From Bacteroidota bacterium (GTDB lineage Bacteria; Bacteroidota; Bacteroidia; Chitinophagales; Chitinophagaceae): DNA of 64,000 bases. How positions within the stretch are numbered: the stretch's first letter is position 1; every line of letters begins with the position of its first letter. Position numbers and translations under genes: made by a program. Of the stretch, positions 1 through 8,649 are shown in pieces. The stretch spans positions 124,001 to 188,000 of the forward strand of contig JADJZY010000003.1 in assembly GCA_016715505.1 (NCBI GenBank). The letters are read 5' to 3'. A model generated the notes under the pieces. The model was not told where the DNA came from. It saw only the letters and a program-made list of their open reading frames with translations, and ran no database searches.

Positions 1-2
1 TT

Positions 3-749
3 GATCCAACGAACAAAAACATTCAAACCCATGCCGGTTTGTCTTTAGATGCTGTAGATAAAAAACACCGTGAATTATTCGGTTCTAAGGACGGTTATGC
101 CGGCATCTTACAAAACCTTTATATACATAACGACGGTGGATATACAGTGATCCTAGAAGGACTGAGAACAGTCACTACGACCAAAACGGTCGATCAGTAT
201 TACGGTAGTTTGGCCGTATTAAATTATGGTATGAATGGTTCCTTAAAATCCAGTGCCCTGATTCCAAAAAGCCAGGAGTACAATAACAACGCCCTGAGTG
301 GTGGCGGAGTTAGTTTTGGTTGGGGCGCATCCGCAGCACGAAAAACAATGAAAAAAACCATCAGTATGTTGTATCACCGCGATCGCGACTGGATGGGAAG
401 CATGCTGGGCGGAGGAAATCAGTACAAATCTTTTGCGTATCTCAGCGGGCCATCGAAGGACTATGTGCTGATCAATGATGTGGATGATAACGAGGAACTG
501 ATTCGTAAAGGAAAATTGAAAACCATTATGGGCGTGAGTGCCTGTGATGGATTCAGTTTCGTGACCAATGGAAATGATGTTTTACCGGCCCGGAGTTATG
601 TGTTCGGAGCACCGAAAGATAAAGACCATACCATGGCTGTTTTTTCGGTATCGGACTACGACCCCAATTCGAATGTGTATGTAACGCTGCGTTTGGAAGT
701 AGATGGGCGGGATAAAAAAGTTCGGGTGGTTTGGTTACAACCGGAGTAA
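3..749 (+). CDS. Hypothetical protein, 5' end outside window
   Basis: The reading frame is open from base 3, so the gene begins upstream and only its C-terminal ~248 residues are present. A TTG at 39 is in frame, but codons before it continue the same protein. I do not recognise a family. Many short Gly-, Tyr- and Asp-rich stretches, such as GGGVSFGWG and YLSGPSKDYVLINDVDD, suggest a beta-rich fold, perhaps extracytoplasmic or propeller-like, but this is weak inference. The next gene, a LuxR-type HTH protein, starts 7 bases after the stop, so co-transcription is likely. Confidence 0.6.
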   Translation, partial: DPTNKNIQTHAGLSLDAVDKKHRELFGSKDGYAGILQNLYIHNDGGYTVILEGLRTVTTTKTVDQYYGSLAVLNYGMNGSLKSSALIPKSQEYNNNALSGGGVSFGWGASAARKTMKKTISMLYHRDRDWMGSMLGGGNQYKSFAYLSGPSKDYVLINDVDDNEELIRKGKLKTIMGVSACDGFSFVTNGNDVLPARSYVFGAPKDKDHTMAVFSVSDYDPNSNVYVTLRLEVDGRDKKVRVVWLQPE

Positions 750-756
750 TACCAGC

Positions 757-1239
757 ATGAATACCTTTATTTCATTTTTCCGAAGGAATCAGACTGTATT
801 CATTTATGGAATGAGTTTGGCCGCTTTAATGTTTCTTCTGCGCTGGTTTGAATTACGGTTTTTTATTTTCAACCATGCGTACGAATTGTATATCGGCCTG
901 GTAGCCTTATTATTCACCCTGCTGGGTATTTGGCTGGCCCTCCGGCTCGTTAGGCCTAAAGTAGAAAAAGTGATTGTTGAAAAGGAAATTTACTTAAGAG
1001 CTACGGATAACTTCGAGCCAAACCTCACACAAATCGAACATTTGGAATTGAGTAAACGCGAACTAGAGATATTGCAGCATATGGCACAAGGCTGTAGTAA
1101 CCAGGAAATAGCAGACGCCTTGTTCATTTCACTGAGTACGGTAAAATCGCACAATCAAAGTTTGTTTGAAAAACTGGATGTGAAACGAAGAATAAAAGCC
1201 ATTGAAAAAGCGAGGAGCTTGGGAATTATACCTGCTTAG
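757..1239 (+). CDS. Membrane-anchored LuxR-type HTH regulator
   Basis: This 160-residue protein has two predicted membrane segments (about residues 14-34 and 42-62), a short linker, and a C-terminal LuxR/GerE-type helix-turn-helix (about 95-155). The HTH carries the family signature LSKRELEILQHMAQG followed by NQEIADALFIS and STVKSHNQSLFEKL. I chose the ATG at 757, 7 bases after the upstream stop, because it leaves a clean membrane-anchored N-terminus; an earlier in-frame start at 703 would overlap the upstream gene. It lacks a receiver domain, so any signal must come through the membrane part or a partner. Its targets cannot be told from sequence. Confidence 0.8.
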   Translation: MNTFISFFRRNQTVFIYGMSLAALMFLLRWFELRFFIFNHAYELYIGLVALLFTLLGIWLALRLVRPKVEKVIVEKEIYLRATDNFEPNLTQIEHLELSKRELEILQHMAQGCSNQEIADALFISLSTVKSHNQSLFEKLDVKRRIKAIEKARSLGIIPA

Positions 1240-1382
1240 AGTAAGTGTTAATCTGACTTATTCCAGAAATTGATTTGGTGGCATACTTTAGAATGAAAAA
1301 AGCATCAGGCCACAAAAAATGGCCGAAAGTATGAGTGGTTTTGGATACGGGAACCACAACTTTGCGACTTAAAAAATAAATT

Positions 1383-1925
1383 ATGAAGAAAATTATTCTC
1401 ACGTACGGACTTATTTCCGGTGTTATTGTTGCCGGTATCATGTTGCTTTCGATGAATTATTTCAGTCATTGTGAAGGTAGTATGGATTTTAACACCAGCA
1501 TGGTGGTGGGTTATGCCTCCATGTTGCTTGCCTTTTCATTGGTGTTTGTGGGCATTAAACAGTATCGGGATAAATTCAATGCTGGCCAGATCAGTTTTGG
1601 GAAGGCGTTTCGCATTGGATTTTTTATTGTACTGATTGCATCCACGATGTATGTGGTGGCATGGCTCTTCAATTACTATTTGTTGATGCCGGATTTTTTA
1701 GAAAAATACTCGGCACACATGTTGGAAGAAATGAAAGCCCAGGGAGTCAGTGCAGCGAAGATTCAGAAAGAAAGCCTGGAGATGGCCTCTTTTGCCAAAA
1801 TGTATCAGAATCCATTTTTTAATGCGTTGATGACCTATCTGGAAATACTCCCGATGGGATTGATCGTTACTTTAATCAGTGCCTTCATTTTGAAGCGGAG
1901 GGTGCAGGAATCACTGAATCCATAA
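1383..1925 (+). CDS. DUF4199 family membrane protein
   Basis: This 180-residue integral membrane protein has four hydrophobic segments (about residues 4-26, 42-60, 78-102 and 145-170). The segment order and a charged periplasmic or cytoplasmic loop (about 105-140) match DUF4199, a family common in Bacteroidota with no assigned function. The third hydrophobic stretch begins after QISFGKAFRIGF, a typical position for this family. It stands alone: the gap before it is 143 bases, and a decayed gene follows. Confidence 0.75.
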   Translation: MKKIILTYGLISGVIVAGIMLLSMNYFSHCEGSMDFNTSMVVGYASMLLAFSLVFVGIKQYRDKFNAGQISFGKAFRIGFFIVLIASTMYVVAWLFNYYLLMPDFLEKYSAHMLEEMKAQGVSAAKIQKESLEMASFAKMYQNPFFNALMTYLEILPMGLIVTLISAFILKRRVQESLNP

Positions 1926-2059
1926 AGGATGCGATCAGCATACTGAGAGGTGTTCTTGCAGAGTGCCACCTAACGAGGGAGCAAGAGTTTTGAAAATCTG
2001 GGAGTCAATTCATTTGGAAAACACCTCACAAAGTGTTTAATTTTATAGAAAGATTATTT

Positions 2060-3548
2060 ATGAAAACACTTATACTCCCCTTACTTTTTACCTTTTGTTC
2101 TTTGTTTGCGCTGGCTCAGCCTGATTTGGAACACAGTTTGCATATTAATTATAAAAAATGTTGGCCACGCAGTGCATCCAATATTCGAAAGGATCATATT
2201 CAAGGCATGCAACTAGTAATGGAAGATGGTTTGGTGGTTCCTATGGAGTAATACCCGAGCAGTTGGTTTGGCCGCTTAAACAATGATTTCGACACTATGG
2301 TCGATCAAATATGGTGGAAGCAAAGAAGATGCTTTGAACTTCGTGCTTGAAATGACGAATGGGGACCTCCTCTTATGTGGATATAGCGAAAGCAAAGATG
2401 GTGATGTTTGGTATGGCCGGCCATTTTGTTAAGGAATTTGGTTGATGATTGGTGGATACTAATGGTGTTTCAAGAAGGGAGCTTTCGGGGGCAGTGATTT
2501 AGGGGGTCTTTGAGTCAGATGGGTCAATTTATTTGTCAGGACTCATTGGCAAATCCTTTGATTTTGCTCATTTTCAATAATTTTTAAACACAGCCTTGGT
2601 TGCTAAACTGGATCATCTTTAAACCTAAAATGGGGCAAGGCGTCCAGCAACGAGTAGGAGTGGCAGGAGGTGATTGTGTACCGATTTTCCCGGAGCCGGG
2701 TGCTGGATCATTATGTTTGTTTATTGGATACGCGGAAATGTGATAGGAAACATCGTTATGGGGACCAGCTTTTTAGGATATTAGTGACCACGCTAATTTT
2801 TGTTAGGGATATCGCCGGAGGGGAGACTTACACAGTACCAGGCAGCACCCAAATCAGCCAATATGGCTCATCGATAGACAGTGGCACTGTACATGGTCAG
2901 ATGTACGGACCGGCACAAAGTCAAGAGTTGTGAAGGGTCTTCCTATTCATTGGAGCTAAATTTTATAAAGGCCGGCTTTGGGCTTCCTATATTAGGAAGC
3001 AGTTATCCCCTGGGACCGGGATGGGGCGATGCCGATAGTAATTCAAGTTATGCAGCAAATACCCTGATCATGGTAATAGATTCAAATTGCAACTTACGGG
3101 CCAAATACACCTTAAACGGTACGGGAAATGACGAGGTTGGGATAATTTTATAAAAGACTCTGTTTTATACTTTACAGGTTTTAATGGGGGCTTACCCAAT
3201 AATCAGATGAATACCTTTCGATGTGACACGGCGAACACCTTTCAATTTATTATAAGTTTCACAAACACGCCTTTGGAAATTACCGAACCGACATCCCCAC
3301 TAAACAATCAGCGATTTAGCATTTACCCGAATCCGACACAGGATATTTTAACAATCGAACCCCAGGAAGCATCCGTTCAGGAAGTATATACGTTACGGAT
3401 AATGAGCAGTGATGGGAGGCTCTTGTATAGAGCATCCAAACTGAAAGGGAGCAGGCAATTACAAATAGCAGATTGGCCGGTGGGTGTTTATTATGCTGAA
3501 CTAGAACAGAAGGGTATCCGACAGAACATTACTTTTTCTAAACAATAA
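2060..3548 (+). pseudogene. Decayed T9SS-secreted repeat protein
   Basis: An ATG at 2060 opens a clear signal peptide ending ALAQ, after which the protein breaks into fragments in different frames. Fragments such as WSIKYGGSKEDALNFVLE and CGYSESKDGDVW resemble surface proteins with GYSxSxDGD-type repeats common in Bacteroidota. The last fragment (about 3267-3548) is a type A T9SS C-terminal sorting domain, with FSIYPNPTQDILTIEP and a final VGVYYAELEQKG strand pattern. Several frameshifts and stops separate the two ends, so this is real gene decay and not one sequencing slip. The original product would have been exported and attached to the cell surface. Confidence 0.7.
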
Positions 3549-3602
3549 ATGTTTCATCGGTATTGCTTCGAGCCTCACCAAAACAAAACATGATCACAAA
3601 AA

Positions 3603-3637
3603 AAACGGCTGTGCGAATCATTTCAACACAGCCGTTT
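3603..3637. terminator. Bidirectional hairpin terminator
   Basis: A perfect 11-bp inverted repeat (AAACGGCTGTG / CACAGCCGTTT) with a 13-base loop, preceded by an A run, lies between the plus-strand pseudogene and the minus-strand sod gene, which converge here. It can serve both strands. Confidence 0.75.
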
Positions 3638-3657
3638 GTATTTAAAGATTACTAAAA

Positions 3658-4272
3658 TTATGAAGCCATAGCCGCATCATAACGACGACCAACTTCTTCC
3701 CAATTCACAACACTCCAGAACGCATTGAGATAATCGGCACGACGATTTTGGTAATGCAGATAGTAAGCATGTTCCCAAACGTCTGCACCCAAAATAGGTG
3801 TACCCGGACAATCGGCAATATCCATCAAAGGATTATCCTGATTGGGGGTTGAACAAACGCACAAGGTTTTGTCTGCTTTCACACAAAGCCAGGCCCATCC
3901 GGAGCCAAAGCGAGTCATACCGGCTTGATTAAAATCTGTTTTAAATTGATCAAAGCCACCCAATTGACTTTGAATCGCATCTGCCAAAGCGCCGGTGGGT
4001 TGTCCACCGGCATTGGGGGCTAAGATTTGCCAAAAGAGGCTGTGATTATAATGACCACCGCCATTATTGCGAACTGCAGGACTTAATTTAGAAATCATTC
4101 CCATGAGTTCTTCCAAACTTTTACCGGCATGTTCACTACCATCCAAGGCCTTATTGAGGTTATCAACATAAGCCTGATGGTGTTTGCCATGATGAATCTG
4201 CATGGTTTGGGTATCGAAGTGAGGCTCTAAAGCTTCATGCGCGTAAGGCAGGGCTGGTAATGTAAATGACAT
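3658..4272 (-). CDS. sodA: Superoxide dismutase (Fe/Mn family)
   Basis: This 204-residue cytoplasmic enzyme dismutates superoxide to oxygen and peroxide. Metal ligands are visible: His27 (IHHGKHH), His77 (GHYNHSLFW), and the Asp and His of GADVWEHAYYLHY near residues 165-169. The motif STPNQDNPL places a Gln as in Mn-type enzymes, whereas Fe-type enzymes usually carry their active-site Gln near the second His. Mn or cambialistic use is therefore more likely, though this is inference. A TATCTTTG box on the minus strand 32 bases upstream suggests its own promoter. Length is normal for the family. Confidence 0.93.
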   Translation of the reverse strand: MSFTLPALPYAHEALEPHFDTQTMQIHHGKHHQAYVDNLNKALDGSEHAGKSLEELMGMISKLSPAVRNNGGGHYNHSLFWQILAPNAGGQPTGALADAIQSQLGGFDQFKTDFNQAGMTRFGSGWAWLCVKADKTLCVCSTPNQDNPLMDIADCPGTPILGADVWEHAYYLHYQNRRADYLNAFWSVVNWEEVGRRYDAAMAS

Positions 4273-4304
4273 ATCAATTGATTTTTTGTTTTTAATAGAA
4301 TGCT

Positions 4305-4312
4305 CAAAGATA
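4305..4312 (-). promoter_or_regulatory. -7 promoter box of sod
   Basis: Minus strand reads TATCTTTG, an exact TAnnTTTG Bacteroidota -7 box, 32 bases before the sod start codon. Confidence 0.55.
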
Positions 4313-4359
4313 GGGTAAAGGAATCTCGAAAAATATTTGAATTTCGGAAGAGCAATCAG

Positions 4360-4989
4360 CTATTCGTATTCCTTTTTTAATTCCTTGATATCCTCAATGA
4401 GTTTATCAACTTCTTTCAAATTGGTTCCATCGTAAGTTCCGCGAATATGTTTTTCTTTATCCACCAGCACAAATTTTTCGGAATGAATAAAATCGGGGAG
4501 GATATCTTTTTGTGTAGTGTCTTCCACAGCCGTTACCAAATAACTATGGATGGCCATATCATAAAGCGCATGTTTGTCGCCGGTTAAAAAATGCCATTGT
4601 GCAGCATCTGCTTCAAACCGTTGTGAATAGCTTTTGAGTTGCTCCACAGTATCTGTTTCAGGATCTACGGTATGAGATAAAATAGCAAAATCGGCCTGAC
4701 CTCGAAAAGTTTGATACACTTTGGTCATGTTTTCATTCATTTTCGGGCAGATGCCTTCACAGGTCGAGAAAAAATATTCGACCACATAAATTTTCCCTGC
4801 CACATCTTTTTCGGTAATGGTTTTCCCATCCTGATTTGTGAAAGAAAAGGGTAAAACATGATGACCCGGATTGCCGTAAGTGGGTAAACGGCGTGGATGT
4901 TGTTTGTATTCGTAATAGTAATAGGCTAAAAATCCAATGCCCAACAACATAAAGAACACCAACAGAATAATCGCTTTTTGATTTCGCAT
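4360..4989 (-). CDS. SCO1/SenC family copper-binding thioredoxin-like protein
   Basis: This 209-residue protein has an N-terminal membrane anchor (about residues 7-25) and a periplasmic thioredoxin-like domain. The copper-binding CxxxC is Cys77 and Cys81 in STCEGICPKM, and the third ligand, His169, lies in DFIHSEKF. SCO proteins deliver copper to, or reduce, the CuA site of cytochrome c oxidase. No oxidase genes are nearby, so that role is inferred from the family. The gene is divergent from rsmE. A -7 box ends only 5 bases before its ATG, so the transcript is probably leaderless. Confidence 0.9.
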   Translation of the reverse strand: MRNQKAIILLVFFMLLGIGFLAYYYYEYKQHPRRLPTYGNPGHHVLPFSFTNQDGKTITEKDVAGKIYVVEYFFSTCEGICPKMNENMTKVYQTFRGQADFAILSHTVDPETDTVEQLKSYSQRFEADAAQWHFLTGDKHALYDMAIHSYLVTAVEDTTQKDILPDFIHSEKFVLVDKEKHIRGTYDGTNLKEVDKLIEDIKELKKEYE

Positions 4990-4994
4990 GGCAG

Positions 4995-5002
4995 CAAAAT
5001 TA
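4995..5002 (-). promoter_or_regulatory. -7 promoter box of the SCO gene
   Basis: Minus strand TAATTTTG (TAnnTTTG), 5 bases from the start codon. This spacing would put transcription start at or next to the ATG. Confidence 0.5.
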
Positions 5003-5092
5003 AGGCATTGGCCGCGAAGCCAAGTTCCGGGTCGGTGAAATATTTTTCCAACCCATGATAGATAGAATGGGCAGAAAACAAGCGGCCCGAAT

Positions 5093-5100
5093 TATCTTTG
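5093..5100 (+). promoter_or_regulatory. -7 promoter box of rsmE
   Basis: TATCTTTG ends 4 bases before the rsmE ATG, which suggests a leaderless message. Confidence 0.5.
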
Positions 5101-5104
5101 AGCC

Positions 5105-5824
5105 ATGCACGATATTCCTTCTTTTTACGAGGCGTTTGAACAGGGCGATATTCCGGAATTATCCGATACAAATATGCATCACATGTTGAATGTTTTAAGA
5201 ATGAAATCGGGGGATGAATGTTTTTTATGTAATGGGAAGGGCATACAGTATCATATTCAACTCACCACAGTGGGTAAACGAAAGGTGGAATATCAAATCA
5301 AGGATACCCAACAATTCAATCACAATACAGAAGGATTTATTTTGGCCATCGCATTTACCAAAAACCCGGCCCGAATGGAATGGTTGATCGAGAAGGCTTG
5401 TGAAATAGGCGTCAAAGCCATCGTTCCCTTAATCACTGAACGCAGCGAAAGATTGCATTTCAAAGCAGATCGTTTTCGGAAAATCCTGATATCAGCCATG
5501 TTACAAAGCCGACGCTATTTTTTACCCGAAATGTATGAACCTCAAAGTTTGGAATCAGTTATCAGCTGGCCCATTCCGATTAAAACCCTAGCACATTGTA
5601 TGGAGATGGGGAGCAAAAAACAACTTTCACAACTGGTACAAGCGAATCAAGAACTGATGGTTTGTATTGGACCGGAAGGCGATTTTACAGAAGCTGAAGT
5701 ATTGGCTTGTGAACTTGCGGGATTTCAGAGCATTACCCTGGGGCAGCAACGCTTACGAACAGAAACGGCAGGTTTATTCAGTTTGGCACAATATCATACC
5801 GCATTGCAGATGCAGGCCTTATAA
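5105..5824 (+). CDS. rsmE: 16S rRNA m3U1498 methyltransferase RsmE
   Basis: This 239-residue SPOUT-class methyltransferase N3-methylates U1498 of 16S rRNA. The N-terminal PUA-like part carries HHMLNVLRMKSGDE. The C-terminal trefoil-knot domain has the SAM-binding motifs CIGPEGDFTEAE and LGQQRLRTETA, both diagnostic of RsmE. The middle holds KNPARMEWLIEKACEIG and the ERS/ERLHFK segment typical of the family. Length is normal. The ATG at 5105 gives the expected N-terminus. The gene is transcribed divergently from the SCO gene. Confidence 0.95.
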   Translation: MHDIPSFYEAFEQGDIPELSDTNMHHMLNVLRMKSGDECFLCNGKGIQYHIQLTTVGKRKVEYQIKDTQQFNHNTEGFILAIAFTKNPARMEWLIEKACEIGVKAIVPLITERSERLHFKADRFRKILISAMLQSRRYFLPEMYEPQSLESVISWPIPIKTLAHCMEMGSKKQLSQLVQANQELMVCIGPEGDFTEAEVLACELAGFQSITLGQQRLRTETAGLFSLAQYHTALQMQAL

Positions 5825-5875
5825 ATGAAACAAAAATTTATCAGAAGATTAAGATTAATTTTGACCGTCAGGATG

Positions 5876-5883
5876 TAATTTTG
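5876..5883 (+). promoter_or_regulatory. -7 promoter box of the DUF4159 gene
   Basis: TAATTTTG, an exact TAnnTTTG match, 26 bases before the ATG at 5910. A second identical box lies at 5856-5863. Confidence 0.4.
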
Positions 5884-5909
5884 AATACTAAACCTAAGAA
5901 GTATTGAAG

Positions 5910-6575
5910 ATGAAGATCACCCGATTGAGCTTGTTGTTTTTTCTTGGATTGTGGATGAGCACGACGCATTGCCAGGCCCAGAAATTAAAATTGGGATTAT
6001 TGGTTTATGGAGGAGGTGGAGATTGGTATGCCAATCCGACTGCATTAAAAAATTTGGCTCGTTTTGCCAATGCGCAATTAGGTACACAATTTGATTTGCA
6101 GGAAGCACAGATCGAAGCAGGTAGTCGGGAAATATTGAATTATCCCATTTTATTTGCAACCGGCCATGGTCGTATCACGTTTACGGATGTGGAAGCCCAA
6201 AACTTGAGAACCTATTTAATCGGGGGTGGATTTTTACATATTGATGATAACTATGGCATGGATCCCTATGTCAGACCCGCGATGAAAAAAGTATTTCCGG
6301 AATTAGACTTTGTGGAACTGCCTTTTTCCCATCCGGTTTATCATCAGAAATTTGATTTTGCCAATGGCTTACCCAAAGTACATGAACATGATAAAAAAGC
6401 ACCCAAGGGCTATGCGTTAATTTATCAGGGTCGTGTGGTTTGTTTTTACAGCGTTGAAACCGATTTAAATGATGGTTGGGAAGATCCTGAGGTGCATAAG
6501 GATCCGGAAGAAAAACGACAGCAGGCGTTGCGTATGGGAGCGAATCTGATTCAATATGCTTTTATGGGTCAATAA
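5910..6575 (+). CDS. DUF4159 domain protein, exported
   Basis: A signal peptide (residues 1-23, ending CQAQ) is followed by a single DUF4159 domain. Characteristic segments are GGGDWYANP near the start, PILFATGHGRITFTD, and GGGFLHIDDNYGMDP, the conserved core of the family, which has a glutamine-amidotransferase-like fold and no known function. In many Bacteroidota DUF4159 genes lie near Bat/MoxR-type genes; here batB lies 11 kb away, so no link is claimed. I use the ATG at 5910 in place of a TTG two codons earlier. Confidence 0.85.
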   Translation: MKITRLSLLFFLGLWMSTTHCQAQKLKLGLLVYGGGGDWYANPTALKNLARFANAQLGTQFDLQEAQIEAGSREILNYPILFATGHGRITFTDVEAQNLRTYLIGGGFLHIDDNYGMDPYVRPAMKKVFPELDFVELPFSHPVYHQKFDFANGLPKVHEHDKKAPKGYALIYQGRVVCFYSVETDLNDGWEDPEVHKDPEEKRQQALRMGANLIQYAFMGQ

Positions 6576-6651
6576 TTGAATCCGCATGAGGATGTTCCCA
6601 TCTTCCTATTCGGTATGTAGGAAGTCTATGAAATGAGATGATCAAAAAGGG

Positions 6652-6659
6652 TACATTTG
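6652..6659 (+). promoter_or_regulatory. -7 promoter box of the glutathione peroxidase gene
   Basis: TACATTTG (TAnnTTTG), 17 bases before the start codon. Confidence 0.45.
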
Positions 6660-6676
6660 TTTTTTAATTTTAAATC

Positions 6677-7216
6677 ATGAAAAAAATACTTGCACTGCTC
6701 ATGTTTTCATTTCTTTTCGCGCCAAAAGCGCTCGATGCTCAAACTAAATCCATTTATGATTTTAAAATAGAATCATTGGAAGGCGGTACGATAGACTTAT
6801 CGAAGTACAAGGGCAAAAAAATTCTTATTGTCAACACGGCATCCAAATGTGGTTATACCCCGCAATATGAAGCCTTGCAGAAATTGTACAATCAATATAA
6901 AGATCGTTTGGTCATTATTGGATTACCATCCAACAATTTTATGTTTCAGGAGCCTGGATCCAATGCGGATATCAAATCGTTTTGTCAGAAAAATTATGGA
7001 GTCACCTTTCCGATGGCTGCTAAAATTGCCGTGAAGGGAAAAAACATGCATCCATTGTATGTTTGGCTGACGCAAAAGAAATACAATCAATTCAGTGATA
7101 ATTCCGTCAAATGGAATTTTCAGAAATACCTGATTGATGAAAACGGGAAATTGGTTGCTGTATTCGCACCCGGAACCGATCCGATGAGCGATGAAGTGAT
7201 TGCTGCGATAAAATAG
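6677..7216 (+). CDS. Glutathione peroxidase family protein, exported
   Basis: This 179-residue thiol peroxidase carries an N-terminal signal peptide (cleavage near DAQ, residue 22), so it probably acts in the periplasm. The peroxidatic residue is Cys58 in NTASKCGYT. The other active-site positions are Gln91 (FQEPG) and Trp146-Asn147 (VKWNFQKYL). Cys103 (SFCQKNYG) sits where the resolving Cys of thioredoxin-dependent members is found, so the reductant is probably a thioredoxin-like protein. Length is normal. Confidence 0.92.
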   Translation: MKKILALLMFSFLFAPKALDAQTKSIYDFKIESLEGGTIDLSKYKGKKILIVNTASKCGYTPQYEALQKLYNQYKDRLVIIGLPSNNFMFQEPGSNADIKSFCQKNYGVTFPMAAKIAVKGKNMHPLYVWLTQKKYNQFSDNSVKWNFQKYLIDENGKLVAVFAPGTDPMSDEVIAAIK

Positions 7217-7249
7217 CGCACGCGAACATCATCACTGCGTATTGCATAT

Positions 7250-7257
7250 TAACTTTG
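7250..7257 (+). promoter_or_regulatory. -7 promoter box of mqnC
   Basis: TAACTTTG ends 4 bases before the mqnC ATG, another candidate leaderless start. Confidence 0.45.
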
Positions 7258-7261
7258 GCCC

Positions 7262-8386
7262 ATGAATTTGCAGGAACTCTATCAAAAGGCTTTGAGGCTT
7301 GAATTTTTAAGTGTGGAAGAAGGTCTCTTTCTTTTTCAACATGCCCCATTGTCTGAACTCATGCATGTAGCCCACAGTTTGCGAATGAAGCAGGTTCCGG
7401 GAAATCGGGTCACCTGGCAAATCGATCGGAATGTCAATACAACCAATGTCTGTTTGGCGAATTGTAAATTCTGTAATTTTTATCGCATCCCCGGTCATGA
7501 GGAAGCTTACATAACGGATATTCCCACGTATAAAATTAAAATTGAGGAAACCATTCGATGGGGTGGCGATCAGTTATTGTTGCAAGGCGGACATCATCCC
7601 GAATTGGGATTATCATTTTACGTGAACCTCTTTCGTGAATTAAAAGCCCTTTACCCGGATATTCGTTTACATGCCTTAGGACCACCCGAGGTTGCGCATA
7701 TTACCAAGCTTGAAAAAAGTACCCACCATGAAGTCCTCAAAGCTTTAAAGGAAGCCGGTTTGGATAGTTTACCCGGTGCAGGTGCAGAGATCCTCAATGA
7801 TCGGGTCAGGCGATTGATATCAAAAGGCAAGTGTGGGGCAAAGGAATGGTTGGATGTGATGCGTGAAGCCCATCGTTTAAATATTACTACCTCGGCCACC
7901 ATGATGTTTGGACACGTAGAAACCTTGGAAGAACGTTTTCAGCATTTGGTGGATATTCGTCAGGTACAAAGCGAAAAACCAGCTTCGGCTAAAGGGTTTC
8001 TGGCATTTATTCCATGGACTTTTCAGGATACCGGAACCTTATTGCGTCGTATTCGGGGAACAAAAAATAATATATTGGGTGAAGAGTACATCCGTATGAT
8101 TGCGATGAGCAGAATCATGTTACCCAATATCAAAAATATTCAGGCATCCTGGCTGACCGTTGGAAAGGAAATTGCCCAGGTTTGTTTGTATGCGGGCGCC
8201 AATGATTTTGGCAGCATTATGTTGGAAGAAAATGTAGTGAGTGCTGCCGGAGCCCCACATCGATTTACCTTTAAGACCATTCAGGAAGCCATTCGTCAGG
8301 CCGGGTATGAGCCACAACTTCGAAATCAGGAGTATGATTTTCGGACCTTACCGGAAACTGTGGAAGAACAAGTTCTTGATTATTAA
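7262..8386 (+). CDS. mqnC: Cyclic dehypoxanthinyl futalosine synthase MqnC
   Basis: This 374-residue radical-SAM enzyme cyclises dehypoxanthinyl futalosine in the futalosine route to menaquinone. The [4Fe-4S]-binding CxxxCxxC is Cys64, Cys68 and Cys71. LDSLPGAGAEIL is the MqnC signature that separates it from MqnE and CofH, and SATMMFGHVET and the C-terminal HRFT segment also fit. Menaquinone is the usual respiratory quinone of Bacteroidota. The UbiA-type prenyltransferase at 61.8-62.7 kb may act later in the same pathway. The gene stands alone, followed by a repeat element. Confidence 0.95.
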   Translation: MNLQELYQKALRLEFLSVEEGLFLFQHAPLSELMHVAHSLRMKQVPGNRVTWQIDRNVNTTNVCLANCKFCNFYRIPGHEEAYITDIPTYKIKIEETIRWGGDQLLLQGGHHPELGLSFYVNLFRELKALYPDIRLHALGPPEVAHITKLEKSTHHEVLKALKEAGLDSLPGAGAEILNDRVRRLISKGKCGAKEWLDVMREAHRLNITTSATMMFGHVETLEERFQHLVDIRQVQSEKPASAKGFLAFIPWTFQDTGTLLRRIRGTKNNILGEEYIRMIAMSRIMLPNIKNIQASWLTVGKEIAQVCLYAGANDFGSIMLEENVVSAAGAPHRFTFKTIQEAIRQAGYEPQLRNQEYDFRTLPETVEEQVLDY

Positions 8387-8390
8387 TTTC

Positions 8391-8625
8391 GGGGCTGCTG
8401 TTTAATGTGAAAGTATTTGAAATCAGTACATTCAGGGGTGAATTTCGCTTTTTTAAATGCACGGCAATTTGTCAAATCACTTCAATAAGCTTACAGTTTA
8501 TTTCTTGATTTTCACTTCTCACTGGCATCTTCAAATTTGGCGTCATCGTCCAAGGGCTGTACCATAGTACTATCCCTTGAACGCTTCCTTAAATTTGAAG
8601 CGCCAGTGAGATAACCAGCAGCCCC
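8391..8625. repeat. 235-bp MITE-like element, intact copy
   Basis: The element is bounded by perfect 10-bp terminal inverted repeats GGGGCTGCTG / CAGCAGCCCC (8391-8400 and 8616-8625). AATTTC lies immediately left and, one base further out, right, which may be a target duplication. Inside, arms at 8518-8538 and 8591-8610 form a strong imperfect hairpin (CTCACTGGC.../...GCCAGTGAG), with a second CCAAGGG/CCCTTG pair within. It has no coding capacity. A second copy, split by insertions, spans 14947-16664. Confidence 0.7.
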
Positions 8626-8649
8626 AAATTTCGATGCTGGTTTCCTGAC

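Noticed and set aside
1947..2027. GAGGTGTT/AACACCTC inverted repeat before the first pseudogene
   Set aside because: The arms are only 8 bp and 65 bases apart, which can occur by chance, and no function is suggested by position.
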